A stretch of 64,000 nucleotides of DNA, taken from JAOPZW01 sp963707695. Its GTDB lineage: Bacteria; Actinomycetota; Thermoleophilia; Solirubrobacterales; Solirubrobacteraceae. Below are positions 42,827-50,918 of this stretch, in pieces. Where the stretch lies: assembly GCA_963707695.1 (NCBI GenBank), contig CAVPQY010000006.1:62001-126000 (forward strand), written 5' to 3'. The notes under the pieces were generated by a model. The model ran no database searches, was not told the origin of the DNA, and saw nothing but the letters and a program-made list of their open reading frames with translations. Each line of letters opens with the position of its first letter. Position 1 is the first letter of the stretch. Both the position numbers and the translations under genes were made by a program.

Positions 42827-43073
42827 GGGAACGGCCTCCTGGAGTCGAGTGCCCCCAATGAGACCACGCCGCGGCCGGTTCGTCACCCCCGCGGTTCGCG
42901 CGGCACGTGGGCCCGGCGAGGTCGACGGCCCGCGGCGCAGCGCGCAGGTCGCGCGCGCCCCGAATGCGAGCGCCGCCACGTCCTGCTGAGATCGCCCTCA
43001 GAGGAGCCTGGGAGTTCCGGGTCGTGGTCAGCGCCCGCGTCCCACCGGCGCGCCTGCAGCCGGGGCTGACCGC

Positions 43074-43703
43074 TCAGCCCCCGCCGACGGCCTCGCCGGC
43101 GGCGGTCCCGGCGCGGGCGAGCGCGTCGAGGATCGCGTGCACGACGGCTGCCGTCTCGGCGTGGGCGGCCGGGTCCGCCGTGACGACGAACGCGGCCTCC
43201 TGCAGCGCGCCCAGCAGCACGTGCGCGAGGGGGCGGGTGGCGAGCACGGGCAGCTGGCCGGCGTCGATCGCCGCCTGCAGCAGCTGCTCGGTGAGCCCGA
43301 GGCCGTAGTGCTGCGCGAGGTCCCGGAACCCCTCCCAGCCGAGGACGACCGGCGCGTCGAGCAGCAGGACCTGGCGGACCTCCGGCTCCTCGCACGCGTC
43401 GAGCCAGGCGTCGACGGCGCCGTGCAGCGCGGAGAGCGGGTCGCGGTGGCCCGCAGCGACGACGTCGTCCGCGAGTCGCTGCGTGACGTCCGCCTCGACG
43501 GCCTCGGCGACCGCGGCGAAGAGCGCGGCCTTGTCGGCGAACTGGTGGTACATGGCGCCGCGCGTCACCCCGGCCGCCTGCGCGATCTCCGGGGTGCTGA
43601 CCGCCGCGTAGCCGCGCGCGGCGAAGCGGGGGCGGGCAGCCGCCACGAGCGCCGCGCGGGTCGCGGTGCTGCGTTCGGCCTGCGTGCGTCGCTTGACGTC
43701 CAT
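43074..43703 (-). CDS. TetR-family regulator (AcrR-like)
   Basis: 209 residues. HTH at about 37-56 (STPEIAQAAGVTRGAMYHQF), followed by a helical ligand domain ending in a Gly/Ala tail. ATG at 43703. A 21-bp dyad lies 17 bp upstream of the start, so it is probably autoregulated. No divergent or downstream partner gene is close, so the target may be the gene itself plus distant loci. Confidence 0.9.
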   Translation of the reverse strand: MDVKRRTQAERSTATRAALVAAARPRFAARGYAAVSTPEIAQAAGVTRGAMYHQFADKAALFAAVAEAVEADVTQRLADDVVAAGHRDPLSALHGAVDAWLDACEEPEVRQVLLLDAPVVLGWEGFRDLAQHYGLGLTEQLLQAAIDAGQLPVLATRPLAHVLLGALQEAAFVVTADPAAHAETAAVVHAILDALARAGTAAGEAVGGG

Positions 43704-43719
43704 GCGGGGTGGGCCTAAG

Positions 43720-43740
43720 TTACCGGCAGTCTGTACGTAA
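43720..43740. promoter_or_regulatory. TetR-type dyad operator
   Basis: TTACCGGCAGTCTGTACGTAA has the symmetric core TTACnnnCAG-n-CTGnnnGTAA (14 of 20 flanking positions symmetric). It lies just upstream of the TetR start at 43703, the place expected for autorepression. Confidence 0.65.
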
Positions 43741-43741
43741 C

Positions 43742-44039
43742 ACCAGTCGAGGAGCGGCAGAGGCCGTCGACCGTCCGCGCCTTCGGCGGAGCGCGCTTGG
43801 CGGTCGGGGCGCTCTCGTGGGCGGCCCCGACGTGCACCGCCCGGATCTTCGGGCCGGACCCGGACGGCAGGCGGCCCGTCGTCGTGCAGCTGTTCGGGCC
43901 CACGTCGGAGCCGGCGTCGGGGCGACGCGCGCTCGTCGCGGCCACCCTGGCAACGGCGGGGCGCATCGGGTAGCGTCGGCCCGCGACGAGCCCGACAGCC
44001 ACGTTCCAGAACGCTCGTCGCGTCTGGGGGAATGTCGTC
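43742..44039. other. Gene-free stretch between the TetR operator and a secreted-protein gene
   Basis: No convincing coding sequence. A leftward 83-codon frame here (43715-43966) covers the TetR operator and has no family features. A GGGGGA ribosome site for the next gene is at its right end, 10 bp before the ATG. Confidence 0.5.
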
Positions 44040-45944
44040 ATGTCGCCTCGCCGTCGCCGGGCCGCCCTCGCCGCCTTCGCCGTGCTCGGGCTCCTCGTGG
44101 TCCCCGCGACCGCCTCCGCCGCGGTCACGCAGTCGAACGTGACCGTGCCCGCCGATCCGTCGTTCATCCACTTCGACGGCGCGAACCCGCAGATCACGGT
44201 GCTGGGCACGTCGAACGGCACCACCGGGGACAACGTCGACCTCTACTGCACCAACGGCACGGGAGCGAGCTTCACCGCGGGCCTGATCAAGGCGACGGTG
44301 CCGGTCGCCGCCGGCGGCGGCTTCTCGTTCAACGGGAAGCCCGTCTCGACGCAGGACCGCGCGTGCGTCATCCGCGCGGTGCCCGCGGGCGCCGCCCCGA
44401 CCGCGGCCACGGACCTCACGACCTTCACCGGGCCCCGCGGGTTCCTCGGCGAGGAGGAGGCGTCCCGCGACAACACCGGCATCTACGACTACTACGTCTA
44501 CAACTCGCAGACGCAGGGCGGCATGGACTTCGACTCGCTCGGCAGCTGCGGGCTGGACGACTCGTTCGTCTACGACCCCTCCTCGCTGGCCAAGAGCAAC
44601 GCGCTCTTCTACTGCAACGCCTACCTCCCGTCGAGCAACGGCACCTCGGCGCTCACGACGCGCTCGCTGATCCAGGTCGACGGGCGCAACGCCTACCCGC
44701 CCGGCTCGGCGGCCTACCTGTTCACGGGGGTGCGCAACGTCCTCGGCTTCGCGCCGATCAGGTTCAGCACGTCCTTCTCGTCCACGACGGGCGACATGAC
44801 GATCGACGAGACGAACCCGATCCTCACCTGCGCCGGGAACGCCTACCCGGCCACCGGGACGAACTGCACCCAGTTCCAGCGCGCGCCGGTCGACGTCCAC
44901 CGGCTCATCACGATGGACCACCTCGGCCGGATGGTCCGGTTCGTCGACGCCTACACGTCCCGCGACGGGGCCGCCCACACGGTCGACCTCGGGTACGAGC
45001 AGGACTTCCGCACCAGCCCGCCGGCCGATCCGGCCTACCGCTTCCCGTGGCGCGACTCGACGTTCAACCAGCACACGCTCCTCGACACCTTCCCAGGTCC
45101 CGGGGGCTCCTCCGCGGGATCGATCTTCGTCAAGGCCCAGAAGAACTCGCCCGACGGCGACGCGACCTACCCGCAGGGCGCGATCACCTACTCCGCGCCC
45201 CCTGATCGCGTCAGCTTCCTGAACTACCCGACCAGCCCGAACAGCTCGTGGGCGCTGGACTACCGGCGCACCGTGCCGGCCTCCGGGGCGCTGACGCTCG
45301 CGTTCGCCTACTCGCAGGCGTTCCTGGCCGCGGACGTCGCCTCGCTGGCCCGCGACGCGGAGACGGCCCTGGCCCCGGCCACCGCGGGCGGCGGCACCCC
45401 GCTTCCCGGCGGCGGCGGATCGGGCACCGGCGGGGGCGGCGGTGGTGGTGGCCAGGGCGGCTCCGGCGGTCGCGGGACGAGCTCGTTCCGGGGCGTCAGC
45501 GTGCGCAGCCACCGGCTGAGCGTGTCCAAGGGGCGCCTCCTGCTCCGCCTCGCGTGCCCGTCGCGCGCGGTGCGCGGCTGCCGGGGGACCGCGACGCTGT
45601 ACGCGAAGACCGCGGCGAAGAAGGGCAAGCGCCCGAAGCGCGCGGTCGTCTACGGCAAGGCGAAGTTCTCGATCGCGATCCGCCGCACGAAGAGCGTGCG
45701 CCTGAAGCTGAGCCGTGCCGGCCGCAGCGCCTTCCGCCAGAACGGCGGGAAGCTCACGGCCGTCCTGACCATCCAGGCCCGCGACCGCGCGTCGCGTCCG
45801 CACAGGGCCACGACGTCGACGACCGTCAGGCTCGTGAGCGAAGAAGGAGCCGAACGGGCCAAGCGCTCGAGGCGGCGCGCCGCGCGCTCGGACGGCCGAC
45901 GCCGAGCAGCGCGTCGGCGGCGCTCCTCGCGCGACATCAGGTGA
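44040..45944 (+). CDS. Large secreted protein with Gly-rich linker
   Basis: 634 residues. Signal peptide 1-28 (AFAVLGLLVVPATASA). A ~390-residue Ser/Thr/Asn-rich extracellular domain with several Cys pairs (DLYCTNG, SCGLDD, ALFYCNAYL, TCAGNAY, NCTQF) follows, then a Gly-rich linker (about 445-485) and a C-terminal beta domain with ACPSRAVRGCRGTA. It ends in a strongly basic tail rich in Arg and Lys. No catalytic motif. The domain order fits exported cell-surface proteins of this lineage. Confidence 0.72.
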   Translation: MSPRRRRAALAAFAVLGLLVVPATASAAVTQSNVTVPADPSFIHFDGANPQITVLGTSNGTTGDNVDLYCTNGTGASFTAGLIKATVPVAAGGGFSFNGKPVSTQDRACVIRAVPAGAAPTAATDLTTFTGPRGFLGEEEASRDNTGIYDYYVYNSQTQGGMDFDSLGSCGLDDSFVYDPSSLAKSNALFYCNAYLPSSNGTSALTTRSLIQVDGRNAYPPGSAAYLFTGVRNVLGFAPIRFSTSFSSTTGDMTIDETNPILTCAGNAYPATGTNCTQFQRAPVDVHRLITMDHLGRMVRFVDAYTSRDGAAHTVDLGYEQDFRTSPPADPAYRFPWRDSTFNQHTLLDTFPGPGGSSAGSIFVKAQKNSPDGDATYPQGAITYSAPPDRVSFLNYPTSPNSSWALDYRRTVPASGALTLAFAYSQAFLAADVASLARDAETALAPATAGGGTPLPGGGGSGTGGGGGGGGQGGSGGRGTSSFRGVSVRSHRLSVSKGRLLLRLACPSRAVRGCRGTATLYAKTAAKKGKRPKRAVVYGKAKFSIAIRRTKSVRLKLSRAGRSAFRQNGGKLTAVLTIQARDRASRPHRATTSTTVRLVSEEGAERAKRSRRRAARSDGRRRAARRRRSSRDIR

Positions 45945-46001
45945 GCGGACGCCCTGGGCGGACCAGGGGCCCGGCCCGGCCCGGGCCGTAGAGTCGAGCG
46001 G

Positions 46002-47066
46002 GTGCGTCGCGCGCTGCCCTGGCTCGTGCTCGCCGCCGCGACGGCGGGCGTCGCGCGCGCGCTGGACCTGGCCGGCGTCCCGTCGGCGTCCCTCTTCGGG
46101 GCGCTCGTGCTCGGACTGGCCGTCGCGCTGGCGCTGCCGGGCCGCCTGGCCGTCCCGACGTGGGCCTTCGGCGGCGCGCAGGCCGTCGTCGGCGTCGTGC
46201 TCGGCACCTACCTGCAGTCCTCGTCGCTGCGAGTGCTCGGCGACGAGTGGCCGGCGGTGGTGCTCGTCAGCGCCGGCACGCTCGGCGTCAGCCTCGCCGT
46301 CGGCGTCGTGCTCGCGCGCGTCACCGACGTCGACGCCCCGACCGCGGCGATGGGGATGATCGCCGGGGGCGCGTCGGGCATCGTCACGATGGCCCGCGAC
46401 CTCCACGGCGACGACCGGCTCGTGGCCTTCATGCAGTACGCGCGCGTGCTCGTGGTCGTGCTGCTGACGCCGCTGCTCATCCCGCTCCTGTTCCCCGGGC
46501 ACCACGCGGCCGAGGCGGGCGCCGCCGCCGCCGCGCCCGACCCGCCGGCGATCGGGACGGCGACCGGCTGGCTGTGGACCCTGGCGGTCGGCGCCGCCGG
46601 CGTGCTCGTCGCGCTGCGGGTGCGCCTCCCCTCGCCGATGCTCCTCGGCCCGATGATCCTCGGCGGCGCGCTGACGCTCTCCGGCGCGACGACCGCGATC
46701 GCGGTGCCGCCGGTGCTGCGCGAGACCGCCTTCGCGCTCATCGGCCTGCAGGTCGGGCTGCGCTTCACGGTCGCCACCGTGCGCCAGGTCGGCCGCCTGC
46801 TCGTGCCGGTGCTCGTGGCGATCCTGGTGCTGGTCGTGGCCTGCTTCGGCCTGGCCGCCGTGCTGGCGGCCATGACGCCGGTCTCCCTGCTGGACGCCTA
46901 CCTGGCGACGACGCCGGGCGGCCTCTACGCCGTCCTGGCCGTCGCCCTGGGGGCCGGCGCGAACACGACGTTCATCGTCGCCGTGCAGGGGCTGCGGGTC
47001 CTGGTGATGGTCCTGCTGGCGCCCGTCGCGGTGAAGCGCCTCGTCGGGCACCCGGCGCGGGCCTAG
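46002..47066 (+). CDS. AbrB-family membrane protein (putative transporter)
   Basis: 354-residue membrane protein of the AbrB (ammonia-monooxygenase-like) permease family, made of two repeats. Each has an Ala/Gly-rich helix with FGALVLGL / LLGPMILGGALT and AGGASGIVTMARDL / TTPGGLYAVLAVALG. About ten helices. Substrate unknown. GTG start; 53 bp before the phosphatase gene on the same strand. Despite the name, it has no DNA-binding AbrB domain. Confidence 0.83.
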   Translation: MRRALPWLVLAAATAGVARALDLAGVPSASLFGALVLGLAVALALPGRLAVPTWAFGGAQAVVGVVLGTYLQSSSLRVLGDEWPAVVLVSAGTLGVSLAVGVVLARVTDVDAPTAAMGMIAGGASGIVTMARDLHGDDRLVAFMQYARVLVVVLLTPLLIPLLFPGHHAAEAGAAAAAPDPPAIGTATGWLWTLAVGAAGVLVALRVRLPSPMLLGPMILGGALTLSGATTAIAVPPVLRETAFALIGLQVGLRFTVATVRQVGRLLVPVLVAILVLVVACFGLAAVLAAMTPVSLLDAYLATTPGGLYAVLAVALGAGANTTFIVAVQGLRVLVMVLLAPVAVKRLVGHPARA

Positions 47067-47119
47067 CCGGGCGCGCCCGGCGCGTTGTCCGCGGGGCCCG
47101 GACGTGGGACGGTGCGCCC

Positions 47120-48364
47120 ATGCCGCCGGCGCGCCGCGACCGAGCCCGCACCCGCGCGGAGGCGGGCACCCGTCGCCGCCGGATCACGCCCGCCCGCGCG
47201 GTCCTCCTGGCGGTCGCGTTCGAGGTGGTGCTCGTCGGCGTCGACGTGGCGACGGACCCCTCGATCGTCCTGGCGACGGCCTACGTGCTCGCGCCGCTGG
47301 CGCTCGCCACCGTGGCCGCGCCCCGCCAGGTCCTCGCGGTGGCCGTCCTCGCGCTCGCGCTCTCGGTCGCCAGCGGCGCCTGGAACGGCTTCCTGTTCAG
47401 CACCGACCACGTGGTGCGCGTGCTCCTCGTGACGCTCGCCGGCGCGCTCGCGGTGCTCAGCGCGGGGGCGCGAGAGCGCGAGGCCCGGGCCCATCGCCGT
47501 GCGGACGCGGCGCGCCGGGAGGCCGAGGCGGCCCGGGCCGAGGCGGAGGCCGAGCGGGCGCGCGCCCACGACCGCGCGCAGACGCTCCAGGCCAGCCTGC
47601 TCCCCGACCGCCTGCCGACGCCCGAGGGCTGGGACCTCGCGGCGATGTACCGCCCCGGGGTCGCGGAGGCCGAGGTCGGCGGCGACTTCTACGACGTCCT
47701 CCTGGTCGACGGCGGCCTGATGGTCTTCATGGGCGACGTCACCGGCAAGGGCGTGAAGGCGGCCGCGCTGACGTCGCTCGTGCGGTACACGGCCAGGACG
47801 GCCGCCCGCTACACCCCCGCGCCCACCGCCGTGCTGGAGGTGGTCGACCAGAGTCTGCGCGATCGTCACGAGCTCTCGCTCGTGACGATGGTCTGCGCGG
47901 TCCTGCGCGAGACGCGCGACGGCGTCGCCGTGACGCTCGCGTCCGCCGGGCACCCGCTGCCGCTCCGGCTCGGGCGGGACGGCCGCGTCGAGGCCGTCGG
48001 CCTCCACGGCGTGCTGCTGGGCGCGGTGGACCGCGCCGATCGCCCCGAGGTCTCGATCACCCTGCGTCGCGGCGAGACGCTGCTGTTCTTCACCGACGGC
48101 CTGGCCGACACGCCCGGGACGGGCGGCCGGTTCGGGGAGCAGCGGCTCGTCGACCTGGTCGCCGCCTCCGCGACCGAGCCGGGCGCGCTCGTGGCGGCCG
48201 TGGTCGAGGCGATCGCCGCGTTCGAGGACGGTGCCACCAACGACGACCGCGCCGCGCTCGCGGTGCGCTACGTCGGCGGCGGGGGGCGGGCCGCTCCGCC
48301 CGCACCGGGCCGCGAGGAGGTCCCGGCGGGCGGCCGCGGCTCGCCGTCGCCACCGCGCGCCTGA
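47120..48364 (+). CDS. Membrane-anchored PP2C/SpoIIE-type phosphatase
   Basis: 414 residues. A basic N-terminus, four hydrophobic helices (about 25-115), a coiled-coil linker (120-160, Ala/Glu/Arg-rich) and an SpoIIE-type PPM phosphatase domain (165-395). The metal-binding motifs are intact: VGGDFYDV, GDVTGKGVKAA, SAGHPLPL, FFTDGLADT and NDDRAALAV. Such enzymes usually dephosphorylate anti-anti-sigma proteins; an HATPase anti-sigma-type protein is at 26.2 kb, not adjacent. ATG start. A Pro/Gly-rich tail follows the domain. Confidence 0.88.
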   Translation: MPPARRDRARTRAEAGTRRRRITPARAVLLAVAFEVVLVGVDVATDPSIVLATAYVLAPLALATVAAPRQVLAVAVLALALSVASGAWNGFLFSTDHVVRVLLVTLAGALAVLSAGAREREARAHRRADAARREAEAARAEAEAERARAHDRAQTLQASLLPDRLPTPEGWDLAAMYRPGVAEAEVGGDFYDVLLVDGGLMVFMGDVTGKGVKAAALTSLVRYTARTAARYTPAPTAVLEVVDQSLRDRHELSLVTMVCAVLRETRDGVAVTLASAGHPLPLRLGRDGRVEAVGLHGVLLGAVDRADRPEVSITLRRGETLLFFTDGLADTPGTGGRFGEQRLVDLVAASATEPGALVAAVVEAIAAFEDGATNDDRAALAVRYVGGGGRAAPPAPGREEVPAGGRGSPSPPRA

Positions 48365-48368
48365 GCGG

Positions 48369-48716
48369 CTAGCCGTGCCCGCGAGGCCGGTCGCGCGCGC
48401 GGCGATCGCGGGGCCTGCGGCCCGCCGGCCGCGCCTGCTGCGGCCGGCTCGCCGCCGGACGCTGCTCGCGCGCCCGCGCCCGGTCCTCGCTGAGGCCGAC
48501 CTCCAGGAAGACGAGGCTGACGGCCAGGGTGGCCGCGACGCCCACCAGCGTCCAGCCGGCGATCGACGCCGCGCCGTCGGCGGCGACCGCGAGCGCGACC
48601 CCCGCCACGGCGAGCGCCAGCGTCGCCAGGAAGCGCCGCGTCGCGGCCCGGCGCGCCGGTCCGGGGCGCGTCAGCCCGTCATCGCCATCGGGCCCGTCGT
48701 GTCCGCGACCTGCCAT
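48369..48716 (-). CDS. Small membrane protein, unknown
   Basis: 115 residues with two hydrophobic helices (about 28-45 and 50-70) and a very basic Pro/Arg-rich C-terminal tail. The ATG at 48716 is preferred over a GTG at 48761, which would place a perfect dyad operator inside the coding region. Divergent from a TetR gene, with the dyad between, so it is probably TetR-controlled. No family recognised. Confidence 0.6.
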   Translation of the reverse strand: MAGRGHDGPDGDDGLTRPGPARRAATRRFLATLALAVAGVALAVAADGAASIAGWTLVGVAATLAVSLVFLEVGLSEDRARAREQRPAASRPQQARPAGRRPRDRRARDRPRGHG

Positions 48717-48739
48717 CTCCGAGAGGTACCCGGCGATGC

Positions 48740-48759
48740 GGGAAACGGTCGCGTTTCCC
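48740..48759. promoter_or_regulatory. Perfect 8-bp inverted repeat, TetR operator candidate
   Basis: GGGAAACG and CGTTTCCC are exact inverted arms around GTCG. The site lies 23 bp from the leftward membrane gene and 19 bp from the rightward TetR gene, so it can control both. Confidence 0.78.
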
Positions 48760-48778
48760 ACTGGTAGGGTGGCGCGGC

Positions 48779-49429
48779 GTGCTCCATGACGACCCGCCGC
48801 TGCGCGTCCTGCCCAAGGGCCGCCACCGCCTCAGCCGGCGGCAGGTCCGCGCCTCCCAGCGCGGCCGGATCCTCGCCGCCGTGGTCGACGTCGTCGCGGA
48901 GCACGGCTACGCCCGGACGTCCGTCGCCGCGGTCGTCGAGCGCGCTGGGGTGTCGACCAAGGCGTTCTACGAGCACTTCGCGGGGAAGGAGCCCGCCTTC
49001 CTGGCGGCCTACGACGCGGGCGTCGACGTGCTGCGGCGCGAGCTCGGCGGCGTCCTCGACGCCCCGGCGCCTCCCGCCGAGCGGGTCGCGCGGGCGATCG
49101 ACCGCTACCTCGACCTGGTCGCGGCCGAGCCGGCGTTCGCGCGCACCTTCCTGATCGAGGTCTACGGCGCGGGCCCGCGGGCGCTCGAGCGCCGGCTCGC
49201 CGCGCAGCGCGCCTTCGCCCATGCGATCGCCGCGACGCTCGGCGTCGCGGGCGACCCCCGCGCCCGCCTCGCGTGCGCGGCGCTCGTCGGGGGCGTCGTC
49301 GCGCTCGTCACCGACCGCGTCGGCTCCGGCACCGGGGACGCGGACGGCCTGCGGGCGCCGGTCGACGACCTCGTCGACGACTGGCTCGGGCTCGTCGTCC
49401 ACGTCCCCCTGCCGGTGGCGGGCGCGTGA
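48779..49429 (+). CDS. TetR-family regulator
   Basis: 216 residues. Basic N-terminal arm, HTH about 45-66 (TSVAAVVERAGVSTKAFYEHF) and a helical C-terminal domain. GTG start at 48779; the nearby ATG is out of frame. First gene of a four-gene rightward operon in which each stop overlaps the next start by 4 bp. The perfect dyad upstream is the likely operator, so it probably regulates its own operon and the divergent membrane protein. Confidence 0.9.
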   Translation: MLHDDPPLRVLPKGRHRLSRRQVRASQRGRILAAVVDVVAEHGYARTSVAAVVERAGVSTKAFYEHFAGKEPAFLAAYDAGVDVLRRELGGVLDAPAPPAERVARAIDRYLDLVAAEPAFARTFLIEVYGAGPRALERRLAAQRAFAHAIAATLGVAGDPRARLACAALVGGVVALVTDRVGSGTGDADGLRAPVDDLVDDWLGLVVHVPLPVAGA

Positions 49430-50037
49430 CCGTGCGCCTCGTGGACCCGACGGGGGAGCCGCGCGTCGCGCCCGGCTCGCCGGAGGACATCGGCCGCGTC
49501 AACGCCCTCCTGACGGCGGCCATCGGGAGGGCGGCCGGGACGCGGGAGCCGCCGCACCTGTTCACGACCCTCGCCCGTCACCGGCGGCTCTTCCGGCGCT
49601 GGCTGCGGTTCGCCGGCGCCCTCATGCCGGGCGGGCGGCTGCCGCGGCGCGACACGGAGCTCGTCATCCTCCGCGTCGCGGCGAACTGCGCGTGCGCGTA
49701 CGAGCAGCGCCACCACGAGCACCTCGCGCGGCGGGCGGGCCTCACCGCGGCCGAGGTGGCCCGCGTCGCCGAGGGCCCGGACGCGGCGGGCTGGAGCCCG
49801 CGCGAGGCGTCACTGCTGCGCGCGGCCGACGCCCTGCACGCCGACCGCACGATCGGCGACGACGTCTGGGCCGCGCTGCGCGCCGGGTGCTCGGACGTCG
49901 AGCTCATCGAGCTGTGCCTGCTCGTCGGCCACTACGAGATGCTCGCCATGACGATCAACAGCCTCGGGATCCAGCCCGACGAGCCGGGCGCTCGCCCGCC
50001 GTCGGCGCTCGCGCGGCTGGCGGGACGCCGCCGATGA
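49426..50037 (+). CDS. Carboxymuconolactone decarboxylase-family protein
   Basis: 203-residue helical protein of the CMD/AhpD fold. The active-site-like segment reads NCACAYEQRHHEHLARR, with Cys residues and the His of this family; it lacks the strict CxxC of AhpD, so peroxidase activity is uncertain. RRDTELVILRVA precedes it, as usual. GTG start inside the TetR stop. Probably acts on a small cyclic or quinone-like substrate together with the SDR and esterase that follow. Confidence 0.82.
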   Translation: MTVRLVDPTGEPRVAPGSPEDIGRVNALLTAAIGRAAGTREPPHLFTTLARHRRLFRRWLRFAGALMPGGRLPRRDTELVILRVAANCACAYEQRHHEHLARRAGLTAAEVARVAEGPDAAGWSPREASLLRAADALHADRTIGDDVWAALRAGCSDVELIELCLLVGHYEMLAMTINSLGIQPDEPGARPPSALARLAGRRR

Positions 50038-50918
50038 CGCGCTCGGGCGAGTCCCTCGCGGGCCGGCGCGTGCTCATCACCGGTGCGGCGCGGGGGATCG
50101 GGGCCGCGACGGCGCGCCGCCTGCACGCCCGCGGCGCGCGGGTCGCGCTCGTCGGGCTCGAGCCCGACGTCCTCGAGGCCGTCGCCGCCGACTGCGGCGG
50201 CGCGCCCTGGTGGCGCTGCGACGTCGCCGACCGCGCCCAGGTCGACCGGACGGTGGCCGCGGCCGTCGAGCGGCTCGGCGGGCTCGACGTCGTCATCGCG
50301 AACGCGGGCGTCGCGGCGCAGCTCCCGCTCGTCGGGGGCGACCCGGCGATCTTCGAGCGCACGCTGGCCGTCAACACGCTGGGCGTCTACTTCACGCTCC
50401 GCGCGGCCGGGCCCCACCTCGCGCACGCCCGGGGCTACGCCCTGGCCGTCGCGTCGCTGGCCGCGGCGGTGCACCTGCCGCTGCTGGGCGCCTACAGCGC
50501 CTCCAAGGCCGCCGTCGAGGCGCTGGGCGACACGCTGCGGATCGAGCTGCACTCGTCGGGCGCCCGCGTCGGGGTCGCCTACTTCGGCGCGCTCGACACC
50601 GACATGACCCGGCAGGGCTTCGGCACCCGCGCCGCGGCGCGCCTCGGGGGCGCGCAGCGGGTGGCGCCGCTGTCGGTCGGCGTCGACGCCATCGAGCGAG
50701 GGGTGGCCCGGCGCTCGCGGCGGGTCGTCGCGCCCGCGTGGGTCGGGCCGCTGCTGCCGCTGCGCATGCTGGTCCAGCGCGGGGTCGACGTGGTGGCCCG
50801 CCGGCAGCTCGACGCGGCGCTCGCCATCGCCCGCGAGGAGGGGGCTCCGCTCACGACCCCGCAGAGCCCGGCCGCCCTCGGGACCCCCGAGGGCGCCGAG
50901 GGCGGGGACCCGCGGTGA
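50034..50918 (+). CDS. Short-chain dehydrogenase/reductase
   Basis: 294 residues. NAD(P)-binding TGAARGIG, NAG in IANAG, catalytic Ser in VASLAAAVHLP and the Tyr-Lys pair in YSASK. An Arg in the first binding loop and the CDVADR segment fit a classical SDR. A C-terminal extension of ~60 residues (hydrophobic plus RR) is longer than in minimal SDRs and may contact membranes. ATG overlaps the CMD stop (ATGA). Substrate unknown. Confidence 0.88.
   Translation: MTRSGESLAGRRVLITGAARGIGAATARRLHARGARVALVGLEPDVLEAVAADCGGAPWWRCDVADRAQVDRTVAAAVERLGGLDVVIANAGVAAQLPLVGGDPAIFERTLAVNTLGVYFTLRAAGPHLAHARGYALAVASLAAAVHLPLLGAYSASKAAVEALGDTLRIELHSSGARVGVAYFGALDTDMTRQGFGTRAAARLGGAQRVAPLSVGVDAIERGVARRSRRVVAPAWVGPLLPLRMLVQRGVDVVARRQLDAALAIAREEGAPLTTPQSPAALGTPEGAEGGDPR

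Noticed and set aside
43715..43966. 83-codon leftward ORF before the TetR at 43074
   Set aside because: Covers the TetR operator, lacks a ribosome site and shows no domain.
48717..48761. Upstream GTG start (48761) for the small membrane protein
   Set aside because: It would place a perfect inverted repeat inside the coding region and lacks a ribosome site.
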